64,000 nt of DNA, from the NCBI RefSeq assembly GCF_000341105.1, contig NZ_ANBB01000054.1:47423-111422 (forward strand), read 5' to 3'. Of this stretch, positions 36,922-45,307 are shown piece after piece. The notes below the pieces were generated by a model. The model worked only from the letters and a program-made list of their open reading frames with translations. It ran no database searches and had not been told where the DNA came from. The stretch comes from Nocardiopsis potens DSM 45234. Its GTDB lineage: Bacteria > Actinomycetota > Actinomycetes > Streptosporangiales > Streptosporangiaceae. Made by a program: the position numbers and the translations under genes. Position 1 is the first letter of the stretch. Each line of letters starts with the position of its first letter.

Positions 36922-37871
36922 GAGGCCCCCTTGATCCGGCCGGTCAGCAGCACGTTGATCAGTCCGAGCACCACGATGACCAGGAAGAGCACCCAGGAGA
37001 CCGCGGAGCCGTAGCCGTAGTCGCCGTACCGGAAGGCCTCCTGGAAGACGAGCATCATCACGGTCTGGTACTGGCCCTGGGTGCCGCCGGCCATGGCGCC
37101 GCCGGTGTCGAAGACCGCGGGCTCGGTGAAGAGCTGCATCTGGCCGATGGTGGAGATGATGACGGTGAACAGGATGGTGGGCCGCATCATCGGGACGGTG
37201 ATCCGCCAGAACCGGCGCAGCGCGGAGGCGCCGTCCAGCGCGGCCGCCTCGTAGAGGTCCTTGGGCACGGCCTGCATGGCGGCCAGGTAGATCAGCGTGT
37301 TGTAGCCGGTCCAGCGCCAGTCCACCATCACCGCGATCGCGGCCCAGGAGGAGAGGCGGCCGCCGCGCCAGTTCACCGGGTCGATCCCGAACACCCCGAG
37401 GACCTGGTTGACCATGCCGTACTCGGTGCCGAACAGGGTGCTGAACACGATGGCCATCGCCGCGATCGAGGTGACGTAGGGGATGATCAGCGCGATCTGG
37501 AACAGCCCGCGCCCCCGGACGATCCGGTTCAGCCCGTCGGCCAGCAGCAGCGCCGCCAGCAGCTGCGGGACGACCGCGATCGCGAAGATGCCCAGCGTGT
37601 TGAGGAGCGCGTTCCAGAACTTGGCGTCGCCGAGCAGGACCCGGTAGTTCTCCAGGCCGATGAAGCCCTCGTTGCCGCCGATCAGGCTCCAGTCGTGCAG
37701 CGAGACCCAGGCCGTGTAGAGCAGCGGGAACAGCCCGAAGACGCCGAAGAGCAGGAAGAACGGGGCGATGAAGGCGTACGGCGCGGCCTTGGTGTCCAGG
37801 GCGGCGCGCAGCCGCGCGGCGCGGTCGGTGCCGCGCCGCGCGTCCTGCGGCGCCCGGCTCGCCGCGGTCAT
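36918..37871 (-). CDS. cebF: Cellobiose ABC transporter permease (MalF type)
   Basis: This 317-residue permease has six membrane segments, beginning [20 protein letters not shown] near residue 30, and an EAA loop ([20 protein letters not shown], near 205). It pairs with CebG to form the channel of a CUT1 importer. The ATG at 37871 overlaps the cebE stop (ATGA) and its end overlaps the cebG start, so the three transport genes are tightly coupled. Confidence 0.92.
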   Translation of the reverse strand: MTAASRAPQDARRGTDRAARLRAALDTKAAPYAFIAPFFLLFGVFGLFPLLYTAWVSLHDWSLIGGNEGFIGLENYRVLLGDAKFWNALLNTLGIFAIAVVPQLLAALLLADGLNRIVRGRGLFQIALIIPYVTSIAAMAIVFSTLFGTEYGMVNQVLGVFGIDPVNWRGGRLSSWAAIAVMVDWRWTGYNTLIYLAAMQAVPKDLYEAAALDGASALRRFWRITVPMMRPTILFTVIISTIGQMQLFTEPAVFDTGGAMAGGTQGQYQTVMMLVFQEAFRYGDYGYGSAVSWVLFLVIVVLGLINVLLTGRIKGAS

Positions 37872-39157
37872 CCGGCCGCCCGCTCGCTCCCGGAGACCGC
37901 GGTGTCCCAGCCCTCGTCCGCCGTGGCCTGCCCCTGCTCGACCGATTCCAGCGCGGCGCGGAACGCGTCGTCGACCGCCTGGGTGTCCGGCCCGTAGTAG
38001 ACCGGCTCCAGCTCCATCGCGGTGGCGCCGAAGATCGCGCCGACCGGCGCGTCGTTGAAGTAGGGCCGGGTGAACTCGGTGACCTCGGCCGACTCCAGCG
38101 CCTCCGGCGAGGAGGGCAGCGTGTTGGCCTCCTCCCAGGCGCTGAGCTGACCCTCGGGCGAGGTGAGGAACTCGGCCAGTGCGGCCGCCTCCTCCGGGTG
38201 CTCGCTCTGCGCCGGGACGGCGAGGAAGGAGCCGCCCCAGTTGCCGCCGCCGCCCGGGACCGCGGCCACGTCCCAGCGGCCCTCGCCGGCCTCGCCGGCG
38301 GTGTTCTCGATGTGCCCGAGCATCCAGGCCGGGCAGGGCATGGTGGCGAACGCGTTGTCCTGGATCGCCGCGTTCCACTCCTCGGACCAGATGGGCAGCG
38401 CCGCGGAGAGGCCGGACATGCCGGTGACCGTGTCGTAGGCCTCGCGGGTGGACGGGGTGTCCTCGATGACCAGGTCGCCCTCGGTGTTCTGGAACGGCTC
38501 CCCGCCGGCCTGGGCGGTGACCACCCGGAACAGCGGCTGGATCGTGGACATGAACGCGGCGCCGGTGTCGGCCTCGGTGAACTCCTCCCCGGTGGCGGCG
38601 TACTCGTCCCAGGTGGGCCAGAGCTCGCCGACCTCCTCCCGGTCGGTGGGCAGCCCGGCCTCGGCGAACAGCTCGGTGTCGTAGCACATGCCGAGCCCGC
38701 CGATGTCGGTGCCCAGGCCGACGATCCGGCCGTCCGGGGCGGTGCCCTGGTCCCACTTCCAGTCCAGGAAGTTCTCCTCCAGGTCGGCGGCGCCGTGCTC
38801 GGCCAGGTCGACGAAGGCCTCCTTCTGGAGCATGAACTGGGCGATGTTGGCCTCCTCGATGGCGACCACGTCGCCGGCGCCGCTGCCGGAGGCGATGTTC
38901 TGCTGCAGCTGGGGGGTGTAGTCGGCGACGTCGGTGACGTTGCGCTCCTCCACCTGGATGCCGTGCTCCTCCTCGAACCGCTCGATGAGCGCCTCGTAGC
39001 CCATCACTCCGAAGGTGTCGATGGTGAGGGTGACCTCCCCGTCGCCGCCGCCCCCGCCGCCGCAGGCGGCGGTGAGCAGCAGCGCGCCGCCGGCGAGGGC
39101 CGCGGTGGCGGCCCGGGGCGCCGGGCGCGGTCGGGTCGTGGGTGAACGCTTCGTCAT
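37868..39157 (-). CDS. cebE: Cellobiose/cello-oligosaccharide-binding lipoprotein
   Basis: The 429-residue solute-binding protein has a lipoprotein signal with lipobox LTAAC-G near residue 30, a Gly-rich linker, and a family 1 extracellular solute-binding fold (ALIERFEEEHGIQVEE near residue 60, PAWMLGHIENTAG near 290). The ligand is inferred as cellobiose from the operon. The ATG at 39157 has GAGG five bases upstream. It is the first gene after the operator at 39213-39226. Confidence 0.9.
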   Translation of the reverse strand: MTKRSPTTRPRPAPRAATAALAGGALLLTAACGGGGGGDGEVTLTIDTFGVMGYEALIERFEEEHGIQVEERNVTDVADYTPQLQQNIASGSGAGDVVAIEEANIAQFMLQKEAFVDLAEHGAADLEENFLDWKWDQGTAPDGRIVGLGTDIGGLGMCYDTELFAEAGLPTDREEVGELWPTWDEYAATGEEFTEADTGAAFMSTIQPLFRVVTAQAGGEPFQNTEGDLVIEDTPSTREAYDTVTGMSGLSAALPIWSEEWNAAIQDNAFATMPCPAWMLGHIENTAGEAGEGRWDVAAVPGGGGNWGGSFLAVPAQSEHPEEAAALAEFLTSPEGQLSAWEEANTLPSSPEALESAEVTEFTRPYFNDAPVGAIFGATAMELEPVYYGPDTQAVDDAFRAALESVEQGQATADEGWDTAVSGSERAAG

Positions 39158-39212
39158 CTCGGCCTCGCTTCTCAGGGTCCGTGTCCCCCCGGCAGGCTCC
39201 CGCCACCCGCTG

Positions 39213-39226
39213 TGGGAGCGCTCCCA
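39213..39226. promoter_or_regulatory. CelR/CebR operator before cebE
   Basis: TGGGAGCGCTCCCA is a perfect 14-bp palindrome identical to the known CelR (Thermobifida) and CebR (Streptomyces) binding sequence. It lies 56 bases before the cebE start codon. No second copy was seen in this window. Confidence 0.92.
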
Positions 39227-39296
39227 TACAGCGAACGGCACCCGCTCCCCCGCCGTCAATCCCCGCAGCCGCCCCGGTTACCCGACCGTTACGCGA

Positions 39297-39331
39297 GCGG
39301 CCCCGCACCCGTGCTCGGGGTGCGGGGCCGC
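39297..39331 (-). terminator. 14-bp hairpin after metQ
   Basis: GCGGCCCCGCACCC pairs perfectly with GGGTGCGGGGCCGC around a 7-base loop. It lies 33 bases after the metQ stop codon, between the met and ceb operons. Confidence 0.78.
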
Positions 39332-39363
39332 CGGACGGCTCCCGGTTCAGGCGCTCCGGGGCG

Positions 39364-40209
39364 TCACTCCTCCTCGCCGCCGAGCGGGATGACGACGCCC
39401 TTCCACTCCTTCTCCATGTACTCCTTGACCTCGTCGCCGTGGAGCAGCTCGTTCAGGGTGGTCACCGCCTCGTCCTCGGCGTCCTCGCCGCGGACCACCA
39501 GGCCGTTGCCGTACGGGTTGTCCTCGGTGGACTCCCAGGCCAGGGCGTTGGCCTCGGCCGCCAGGTCCGCCTCGATGGCGTAGTTGCCGTTGACCGCCGC
39601 GGCGTCCAGGTCCTGCAGCGACCGGGGCAGCTGGGCCGCCTCGGTGGGCACGATGTCCAGGTCCTTGGGGTTCTCCTCGATGTCGGACTCCGAGGCGGTG
39701 TCGCCGGCGTCGGCGGCCAGTTCGAGCAGGCCCTCCTGCTCCAGCAGCTTCAGCGCCCGGCCCATGTTGGCCGCGTCGGAGGGCACCCCGATCTTGGCGC
39801 CGTCCTCGATGTCGGCGACGTCCTCCAGGTCGTGGGAGTAGAGCCCGAACGCCTCCAGGTGGACGTCGTCCAGGTAGACCAGGTCGGCGTCCTCGTTGTT
39901 GGCCAGGAAGTCGTCCAGGAACGGCCGGGTCTGGAAGTAGTTGGCGTCCAGGGAGCCCTCGGCGAGCGCGGCGTTGGGCTGGTTGTAGTCGGTGAACTCC
40001 TGGATCTCGATGTCGAGCCCGGCGTCGGCCGCCAGGTTCTCCTGCACGTACTTCAGCACATCGGCGTGGGGCACCGGGGTGGCGCCGACGGTGATGGTGG
40101 TCAGCCCCTCCTCGCCGCCGCCGTCCTGGGCCCGCTCGCTGGGGCTGCCGCAGCCGGCCGCGGTCGCCGCCAGGGCCGCCGCGCCGATGATCGCCAGGGT
40201 GGTGCGCAC
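39364..40209 (-). CDS. metQ: Methionine-binding lipoprotein MetQ (NlpA family)
   Basis: This 281-residue substrate-binding lipoprotein has the lipobox ATAAGC-G near residue 20 and the NlpA/MetQ blocks TVGATPVPHADVLKYV and DYNQPNAALAEGSLDANYFQ. It delivers D- or L-methionine to the MetNI importer. The start is GTG with AAGGAG 7 bases upstream. It is the last gene of metN-metI-metQ, 36 bases after metI. Confidence 0.93.
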   Translation of the reverse strand: MRTTLAIIGAAALAATAAGCGSPSERAQDGGGEEGLTTITVGATPVPHADVLKYVQENLAADAGLDIEIQEFTDYNQPNAALAEGSLDANYFQTRPFLDDFLANNEDADLVYLDDVHLEAFGLYSHDLEDVADIEDGAKIGVPSDAANMGRALKLLEQEGLLELAADAGDTASESDIEENPKDLDIVPTEAAQLPRSLQDLDAAAVNGNYAIEADLAAEANALAWESTEDNPYGNGLVVRGEDAEDEAVTTLNELLHGDEVKEYMEKEWKGVVIPLGGEEE

Positions 40210-40245
40210 CTTCGTACTCCTTGCGTGTGTGGTCGACCGGGCCCG

Positions 40246-40926
40246 CTAGCGGTGCGAGACCCGACGGATGATGAAGTCCCCGAGGCTCTGCGCCGCCTGG
40301 ACGATGACGACCAGGAGGATCACGGTGGCCCACAGGTAGTAGTCGTCGAAGCGCTGGTAGCCCTCGCGGATCGCGATGTCGCCGAGGCCGCCGCCGCCGA
40401 TCGCGCCGGCCATCGCCGAGTAGGAGACCAGCGCCACCACCGTCATGACCAGGCCCGCCACCAGGCCCGGCAGGGCCTCGGGGAGCAGCACCTTGCCGAC
40501 GATGGTCAGCTTGCGGGCGCCCATCGCGTGCGCGGCCTCGACCACCTCGCGGTCGACCTCGCGCACCGCGGTCTCCACCAGCCGGGCGAAGAACGGGATG
40601 GCGCCGATGCTCAGCGGCACGATCGCCGCGGTCGGGCCCAGGGTGGTGCCGATGAGCAGCCGGGTCAGCGAGAGCACCGCGACCATCAGCACGATGAACG
40701 GCAGCGAGCGGCCGATGTTGACCACCGCGCCCAGCACCGCCTTGAGCACCGGCGCGGGGGTGAGCCCGCCCCGGTCGGTGGTGACCAGCAGCACGCCGAG
40801 CGGCAGGCCCACCAGCACGCTGAAGACCGTCGCCCACAGCACCATGTAGAGCGTGTCCAGGGTGCCGTACCAGAGCACCTCCGACATCTCCGGCCAGCGC
40901 TGCGCCAGTTCCTCGGTCCAGCTCAT
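40246..40926 (-). CDS. metI: Methionine ABC transporter permease MetI
   Basis: This 226-residue permease has five membrane segments and the MetI-type ATPase-coupling loop (VVEAAHAMGARKLTIVGKVL, near residue 130). The N-terminus WPEMSEVLWYGTLDTLYMVL is typical. The ATG at 40926 overlaps the metN stop (ATGA), so it is translationally coupled. Confidence 0.94.
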   Translation of the reverse strand: MSWTEELAQRWPEMSEVLWYGTLDTLYMVLWATVFSVLVGLPLGVLLVTTDRGGLTPAPVLKAVLGAVVNIGRSLPFIVLMVAVLSLTRLLIGTTLGPTAAIVPLSIGAIPFFARLVETAVREVDREVVEAAHAMGARKLTIVGKVLLPEALPGLVAGLVMTVVALVSYSAMAGAIGGGGLGDIAIREGYQRFDDYYLWATVILLVVIVQAAQSLGDFIIRRVSHR

Positions 40927-41891
40927 CGGTTCGCCTCCCGCACCAGCAGCCCCTTGTCGGCCAGGAAGCCCAGTGCGGCCTCCCGGTTGGCGCCGCGCAC
41001 CTGCACGTTGAGCCGGCCCACCGAGGTGCCGGCGACGTTCTCCACCGCGCCGCCGAGCACGTTCACGTCCACGTCGAAGCGGCGGGTGAGCTCGGACATC
41101 AGCGGCTCGTCGAAGGAGCGCGGGTAGGTGAGCGCCACCGCGTCGGGCACGTCGGTGGCGGGCAGCGGGAACAGCGAGGCCGCCAGCAGCGAGTCGGGGG
41201 TGCCGATCAGGTCGAGCACCTTGCCCGCCTCGCGGAAGGAGCCGTTCTCCATGATCGCCGCGGAGTCGCAGATCCGCTTGATCACGTCCATCTCGTGCGT
41301 GATCAGCAGGATGGTCAGGCCGAGCTGGCGGTTGAGGTCGCGGAGCAGCTCCAGGATCGACTCGGTGGTGGCCGGGTCGAGCGCCGAGGTGGCCTCGTCG
41401 CTGAGCAGCACCTTGGGGTCGGAGGCCAGCGCGCGGGCGATGCCGACCCGCTGCTTCTGCCCGCCGGACAGCTGCGCCGGGTAGGCCTTGGCCTTGTCCG
41501 CCAGGCCGACCAGTTCGAGCAGCTCGCCGACGCGGGCGGCGCGGCGCGCCCGGGGCACGCCGGCGATCTCCAGCGGGAAGGCGACGTTGGCCGCGACGGT
41601 CCGCGAGGAGAGCAGCGCGAAGTGCTGGTGCACCATGCCGATGCCGCGGCGCGCCTGGCGCAGGCCGCCGGCGGACATCCCGGTCAGCTCCCGGCCGTCC
41701 ACCGAGACCGTCCCCGAGGTCGGGCGCTCCAGCAGGTTGACGCAGCGCAGCAGGGTGCTCTTGCCGGCGCCGCTCTGGCCCACCACCCCGAATATCTCGC
41801 CCTGCTCGACGTGGAGGTCGACGCCGTCGAGGGCGACGACCTCTCGTTGCTTCAACGGGTAGACCTTGCGCAGGCCCACGGCTTCTATCAC
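40923..41891 (-). CDS. metN: Methionine ABC transporter ATPase MetN
   Basis: The 322-residue ATPase has Walker A VGQSGAGKSTL near residue 40, signature LSGGQKQRVGIARAL near 143, Walker B VLLSDEATSALD and the H-loop ITHEMDVI. A C-terminal NIL/ACT-like regulatory domain (about 240-322) should bind methionine and inhibit transport when it is abundant. The GTG at 41891 has GAGG six bases upstream; upstream in-frame sequence is leader DNA. Confidence 0.94.
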   Translation of the reverse strand: MIEAVGLRKVYPLKQREVVALDGVDLHVEQGEIFGVVGQSGAGKSTLLRCVNLLERPTSGTVSVDGRELTGMSAGGLRQARRGIGMVHQHFALLSSRTVAANVAFPLEIAGVPRARRAARVGELLELVGLADKAKAYPAQLSGGQKQRVGIARALASDPKVLLSDEATSALDPATTESILELLRDLNRQLGLTILLITHEMDVIKRICDSAAIMENGSFREAGKVLDLIGTPDSLLAASLFPLPATDVPDAVALTYPRSFDEPLMSELTRRFDVDVNVLGGAVENVAGTSVGRLNVQVRGANREAALGFLADKGLLVREANR

Positions 41892-42565
41892 GGGTTTCCT
41901 CGTCGATCGGCTCGCTGGAGGCCAGCAAGGACGGACTGCGCGGGCCGCGCGGAGCGCTCCGGCCGCTCCGCCGCGGCCCTCCTGCGGCGCGGCGGGGCGC
42001 TCTTGAACGCCTCGGACGGCTGCGGACCGGGGTGCTCGCGCCCGCCGCATGCGTGTTCGCCCATGTCAGTGCATGGTGCAACGCGGGGAGAGGGAAGTGC
42101 GCGGCGACGCGCTGCCTGCGCTCGGACCGGGTCTTCGGGCCCGGGAGCACGGGATCAGCGGGTGATCAGTGGAACTCCGGCATGGGACAGTCGCCGCCGG
42201 CCGGACGGTGCCACTGCGGACACGGCCGACGACCGCGCCTCGGGGCGCGGGGGGCGAGGGTGCCGTGAGCGATGTAGTCCACGGACCCAGGTAACCACAC
42301 TCCCTACACGACCACGGGACGATCCCGGACGAAACGGGCGTTAGATCCGCCACATATCACCCGTGCGTTGGCGATCCGATGAAACTGCCTTTAACCTTCC
42401 TGGCGTGCGGACCCGGGGCCCGCGCGGCCCCTCCGGCCGCTCCGCGGCCGAGACCGCCGCCCCGCACCGCCGGGGCCCCGGCGCGCGGCACCCCGTACCC
42501 GGCGGGCGGAAGCGGCTTCCGCAGCGCGCCCGCCGACCGCGGCCGATCCGAGGAGAAGACATTAC
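41892..42565. promoter_or_regulatory. Divergent intergenic region, metN / coiled-coil protein
   Basis: This 674-base gap must hold the metN promoter and that of the gene at 42566. I searched for SAM-I, SAM-II and SAM-IV riboswitch cores on the metN strand and a ydaO core on the plus strand and saw none. A CCGTG/CACGG inverted repeat sits near 42264-42286. Open frames here lack homology or ribosome sites. Confidence 0.4.
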
Positions 42566-43570
42566 GTGGAGCCCGACAGAGTGAGCGGCGACGATCCCTT
42601 CGCCGACTTCTGGGCACCCGACCCGCCCTGCCCCGCCGAGCCCCGCGCGCCGCGCCGCGCCGGGGCCGGGCGCGCCGCCGCGGCGGCGCTCATGCTGGCC
42701 TCGGTCCTGGCCCCGCTCCCCGCGGCGGCCGCGCCGGCGCCCCGGGAGAGCCTCTCCGAGCTGCAGGACCGCGCCGACGCGCTGAGCGAGGAGTACAACG
42801 GCGAGCTGCGCGACATGGAGGGCGTCTTCGACGACGCGGAGAAGGCCCAGGAGCGCGCGGACAAGACCCAGGAGGAAGTGGACGACGCCCGCGAGCAGGT
42901 GCAGCAGCTGGCGATCGCCAGCTACACCAGCGGCGGCCTGGACCCCTCGCTGACCGTCTTCGTCGAGGAGGACCCCCAGCTCCTCATCGACCAGGCCCAG
43001 CTGATCGGCCACCTGTCCGCCAACCACCAGGAGCGGATCGACGCCCTGGAGCAGGCGATCGAGCGGGACGAGAAGGCCCGCGACAACGCCCAGGCCAAGG
43101 CGGACGAGGTCCAGGAGGACCTGGACGAGCTGGAGGGGCGCCGCGAGGAGGTGCAGCGGCTCATCGCCGAGCACCCGCAGCAGGAGATGGGCCCGCCGGA
43201 CAGCCTCACCCCGCGCACCCGGCAGATGCGCGATGTGATCACCGAGAAGTTCGGCGAGAACAGGAAGCACGGCGGGGTCGGCTGCTACCGCCCGGACGGC
43301 GGCTACGTGGTCGGCGAACACCCCAAGGGCCGCGCCTGCGACTTCATGGTCGACAAGAACGGCCAGATGCCGTCGGAGGAGCAGATCGCGCACGGCCAGG
43401 AGATCGCCGACTGGGCCCAGGACAACGCCGAGCGGCTGGGCATCATGTACATCATCTACCGCCAGCAGATCTGGGACATCCGCCGCTCCGACGAGGGCTG
43501 GCGGGACATGGCCGACCGCGGAAGCATCACCGAGAACCACTTCGACCACGTGCACATCTCGATGTTCTAG
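42566..43570 (+). CDS. Secreted coiled-coil protein with C-terminal ARB_07466-like domain
   Basis: This 334-residue protein has about 35 N-terminal residues, a hydrophobic segment with Ala-rich cleavage region (AAAAALMLASVLAPLPAAAAPA, near 37-58), a long CwlO-like coiled coil (about 60-210), and a C-terminal domain (about 225-334) with GGVGCYRPDGGYVVGEHPKG, RACDFMVD and a final HFDHVHISMF, like the cell-wall-associated ARB_07466 family. It should act outside the cell at the wall. The GTG start at 42566 is 11 bases after GAGGAG; GTG at 42581 is an alternative. Confidence 0.82.
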   Translation: MEPDRVSGDDPFADFWAPDPPCPAEPRAPRRAGAGRAAAAALMLASVLAPLPAAAAPAPRESLSELQDRADALSEEYNGELRDMEGVFDDAEKAQERADKTQEEVDDAREQVQQLAIASYTSGGLDPSLTVFVEEDPQLLIDQAQLIGHLSANHQERIDALEQAIERDEKARDNAQAKADEVQEDLDELEGRREEVQRLIAEHPQQEMGPPDSLTPRTRQMRDVITEKFGENRKHGGVGCYRPDGGYVVGEHPKGRACDFMVDKNGQMPSEEQIAHGQEIADWAQDNAERLGIMYIIYRQQIWDIRRSDEGWRDMADRGSITENHFDHVHISMF

Positions 43571-43625
43571 ATGTCCCGGCGAGGGCCCTGCGGCCCCTCC
43601 CGCAACGTCTGGGGCGGGCGGCGGG

Positions 43626-43775
43626 TCAGCCCCCGCCGAACACCGGGGCGTACATCACGCTCAGGCAGCCGCCGGTGACGGCGAGCACCGCGCCCACCGC
43701 GAGGATGAAGGCGAACCAGGCCCAGAATCCGTGCCTGGGGGCGCCGTGCTCGGAATCGACTCTGCGCGCGGGCAT
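43626..43775 (-). CDS. Small single-pass membrane protein
   Basis: This 49-residue protein has a short charged N-terminus (MPARRVDSEHGAPRHG) and one membrane segment (FWAWFAFILAVGAVLAVTGG, about residues 17-36). The ATG at 43775 has a strong GGAGGG 7 bases upstream, which is the main support. Function is unknown. The longer open frame upstream of this start has no good initiation site. It is convergent with the coiled-coil gene. Confidence 0.62.
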   Translation of the reverse strand: MPARRVDSEHGAPRHGFWAWFAFILAVGAVLAVTGGCLSVMYAPVFGGG

Positions 43776-44206
43776 TGGGCGTCCCTCCGTGCCGGTCCGG
43801 CGGCGGTCGCCCGGTGCGGCGGCCGCCGCCCCAACGCTAGCCCTGCGCGTCTCATTCCGGCAACGATCCGCGGCCGTGGCGGCCGCTCGCGGGTTTCCCG
43901 GGCCACCATTGTGCGGGCCCCGGGAGCCCTCCGGCGGCGCCTCTTCCCCCACCGGGCCGCTCCGTTCAAGTACGGAATCGCCACGAAACGGTGACGATGC
44001 GTCGACGTTCGGACAGAGGCGTCCACCGAGGGCCATTCCGGCGGACGCTAGGATTTCGAACCCGGTGCCGCTTCGGCGGGCACCGCGGTCGGCCGCCCGG
44101 TCCGCCGGTGAGAGCGCCGCGGGGCCGCCTTCCGATCGCAGGGAACCATGAACGCGCCCATGCGCGTCTCACGAACCGTTCAGATACGCAGGGCGCGAGG
44201 GGAGCA
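43776..44206. promoter_or_regulatory. Divergent intergenic region, small membrane protein / membrane-anchored protein
   Basis: These 431 bases separate two divergent genes. They are somewhat less GC-rich near 43960-44060. I saw no riboswitch, RNA gene or clear -35/-10 pair. Confidence 0.35.
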
Positions 44207-45163
44207 ATGAGCGACAACGGACCTTACGGCCAGCCACCGCAGGGCGGCGGACATGGCCAGCCCCATTTCCAGTCCCCCTACGGAACCGGCCCCCAGCCGG
44301 GGCAGCCCGGCCAACCGGGACAGCCCGGCGGGCCGCAGCCGATGTACTCCGGAGGTCCCGGTCAGCCCCCGCCCTACGGGCCGGGCGGCCCCGGTGCCCC
44401 GATGGGCTCTCCGGGCTACCCCCCGCCGAAGAAGAGCAGCGCCGGCATGTGGATCGTCATCGGCGGCGGCGTGGTCATCCTGCTGCTGGTCGTCGCCGTC
44501 GTGGTGATGCTCATCCGCGGTGGCGAGGGCGGCGGCGAGGGCGGCGGCCCGGTGGCCGATCCCAGCAAGAAGCCCGAGGAGACCACCGAGGAGACCACCG
44601 AGGGCGGCGGCGGCGAGGGCGGCGGCCCCAAGGGCGAGCCCCCCTACGCGCTGCCCGAGGACCCGTGCTCGGCCTTCTCCGAGGCCACCGCCGGGGAGTA
44701 CGGCCTCACCGACGGCAGCAAGTCGCTGACCGACACCTCCTCCTCGTGCATGTACACCGCGGAGTCCCTGGGCGGCGACGGCTACGCCAACGTCAGCGTC
44801 CAGTACCAGGTCCCCTACGGCGGGTCCGACTCCATCGAGGGCGCCAAGACGCAGTTCCAGGACAACGTCGAGTACGCCACCGATGAGAGCAGCGACATCA
44901 TCCCGACCAAGGTGCACGAGAACGAGGAGCTGAACCTGGGCGAGGAGGCCGCGATCATCTTCACCACCCAGGAGATCGCCGGCACCAAGAGCTCGGTGGC
45001 CACCGTTCTCATCCGCGAGGGCAACATCAACGTCGAGGTGGAGTTCACCGAGAGCAACGCCTACGACGCTCCGAAGAGCGCCCCGGCGCCGCTCAAGTTC
45101 GACGACGTCGAGAGCATGATGAACGCGCTGGGCGACGAGTCGCTGGGGCTGATCGGCTCCTGA
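44207..45163 (+). CDS. Membrane-anchored protein with Pro/Gly-rich N-terminus and DUF3558-like extracellular domain
   Basis: The 318-residue protein has a Pro/Gly/Gln-rich cytosolic N-terminus (about 1-78), one membrane segment (GMWIVIGGGVVILLLVVAVV, about 83-105), a Gly/Glu/Thr spacer, and an extracellular domain (about 150-318) that begins DPCSAFSEATAGEYGL and has two cysteines, resembling DUF3558 lipoprotein domains. The ATG at 44207 follows GGGGAG. A wall-associated or sensor role is possible, but no function can be named. Confidence 0.78.
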   Translation: MSDNGPYGQPPQGGGHGQPHFQSPYGTGPQPGQPGQPGQPGGPQPMYSGGPGQPPPYGPGGPGAPMGSPGYPPPKKSSAGMWIVIGGGVVILLLVVAVVVMLIRGGEGGGEGGGPVADPSKKPEETTEETTEGGGGEGGGPKGEPPYALPEDPCSAFSEATAGEYGLTDGSKSLTDTSSSCMYTAESLGGDGYANVSVQYQVPYGGSDSIEGAKTQFQDNVEYATDESSDIIPTKVHENEELNLGEEAAIIFTTQEIAGTKSSVATVLIREGNINVEVEFTESNAYDAPKSAPAPLKFDDVESMMNALGDESLGLIGS

Positions 45164-45202
45164 CGTCCCCCGGTGCCGCCCGGCGGCACCGGCGCCCACC
45201 GG

Positions 45203-45234
45203 GAAGGGGCGCGGGCTTCGGCCCGCGCCCCTTC
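45203..45234. terminator. 14-bp hairpin with TTCG loop, bidirectional
   Basis: GAAGGGGCGCGGGC and GCCCGCGCCCCTTC pair perfectly around TTCG. It separates the convergent membrane-protein gene and metE and can serve both strands. Confidence 0.88.
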
Positions 45235-45307
45235 TGCGTGTCCGCGTGTCCGCGTCTCCGGGCGGCGGCCGCGGGGCCGGGTGCCCCGCGGCCGCCGCCC
45301 GCCCGGC

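Noticed and set aside
41892..42565. SAM riboswitch for metN or ydaO (c-di-AMP) riboswitch for the wall protein
   Set aside because: None of the conserved core blocks of either class could be found on the relevant strand.
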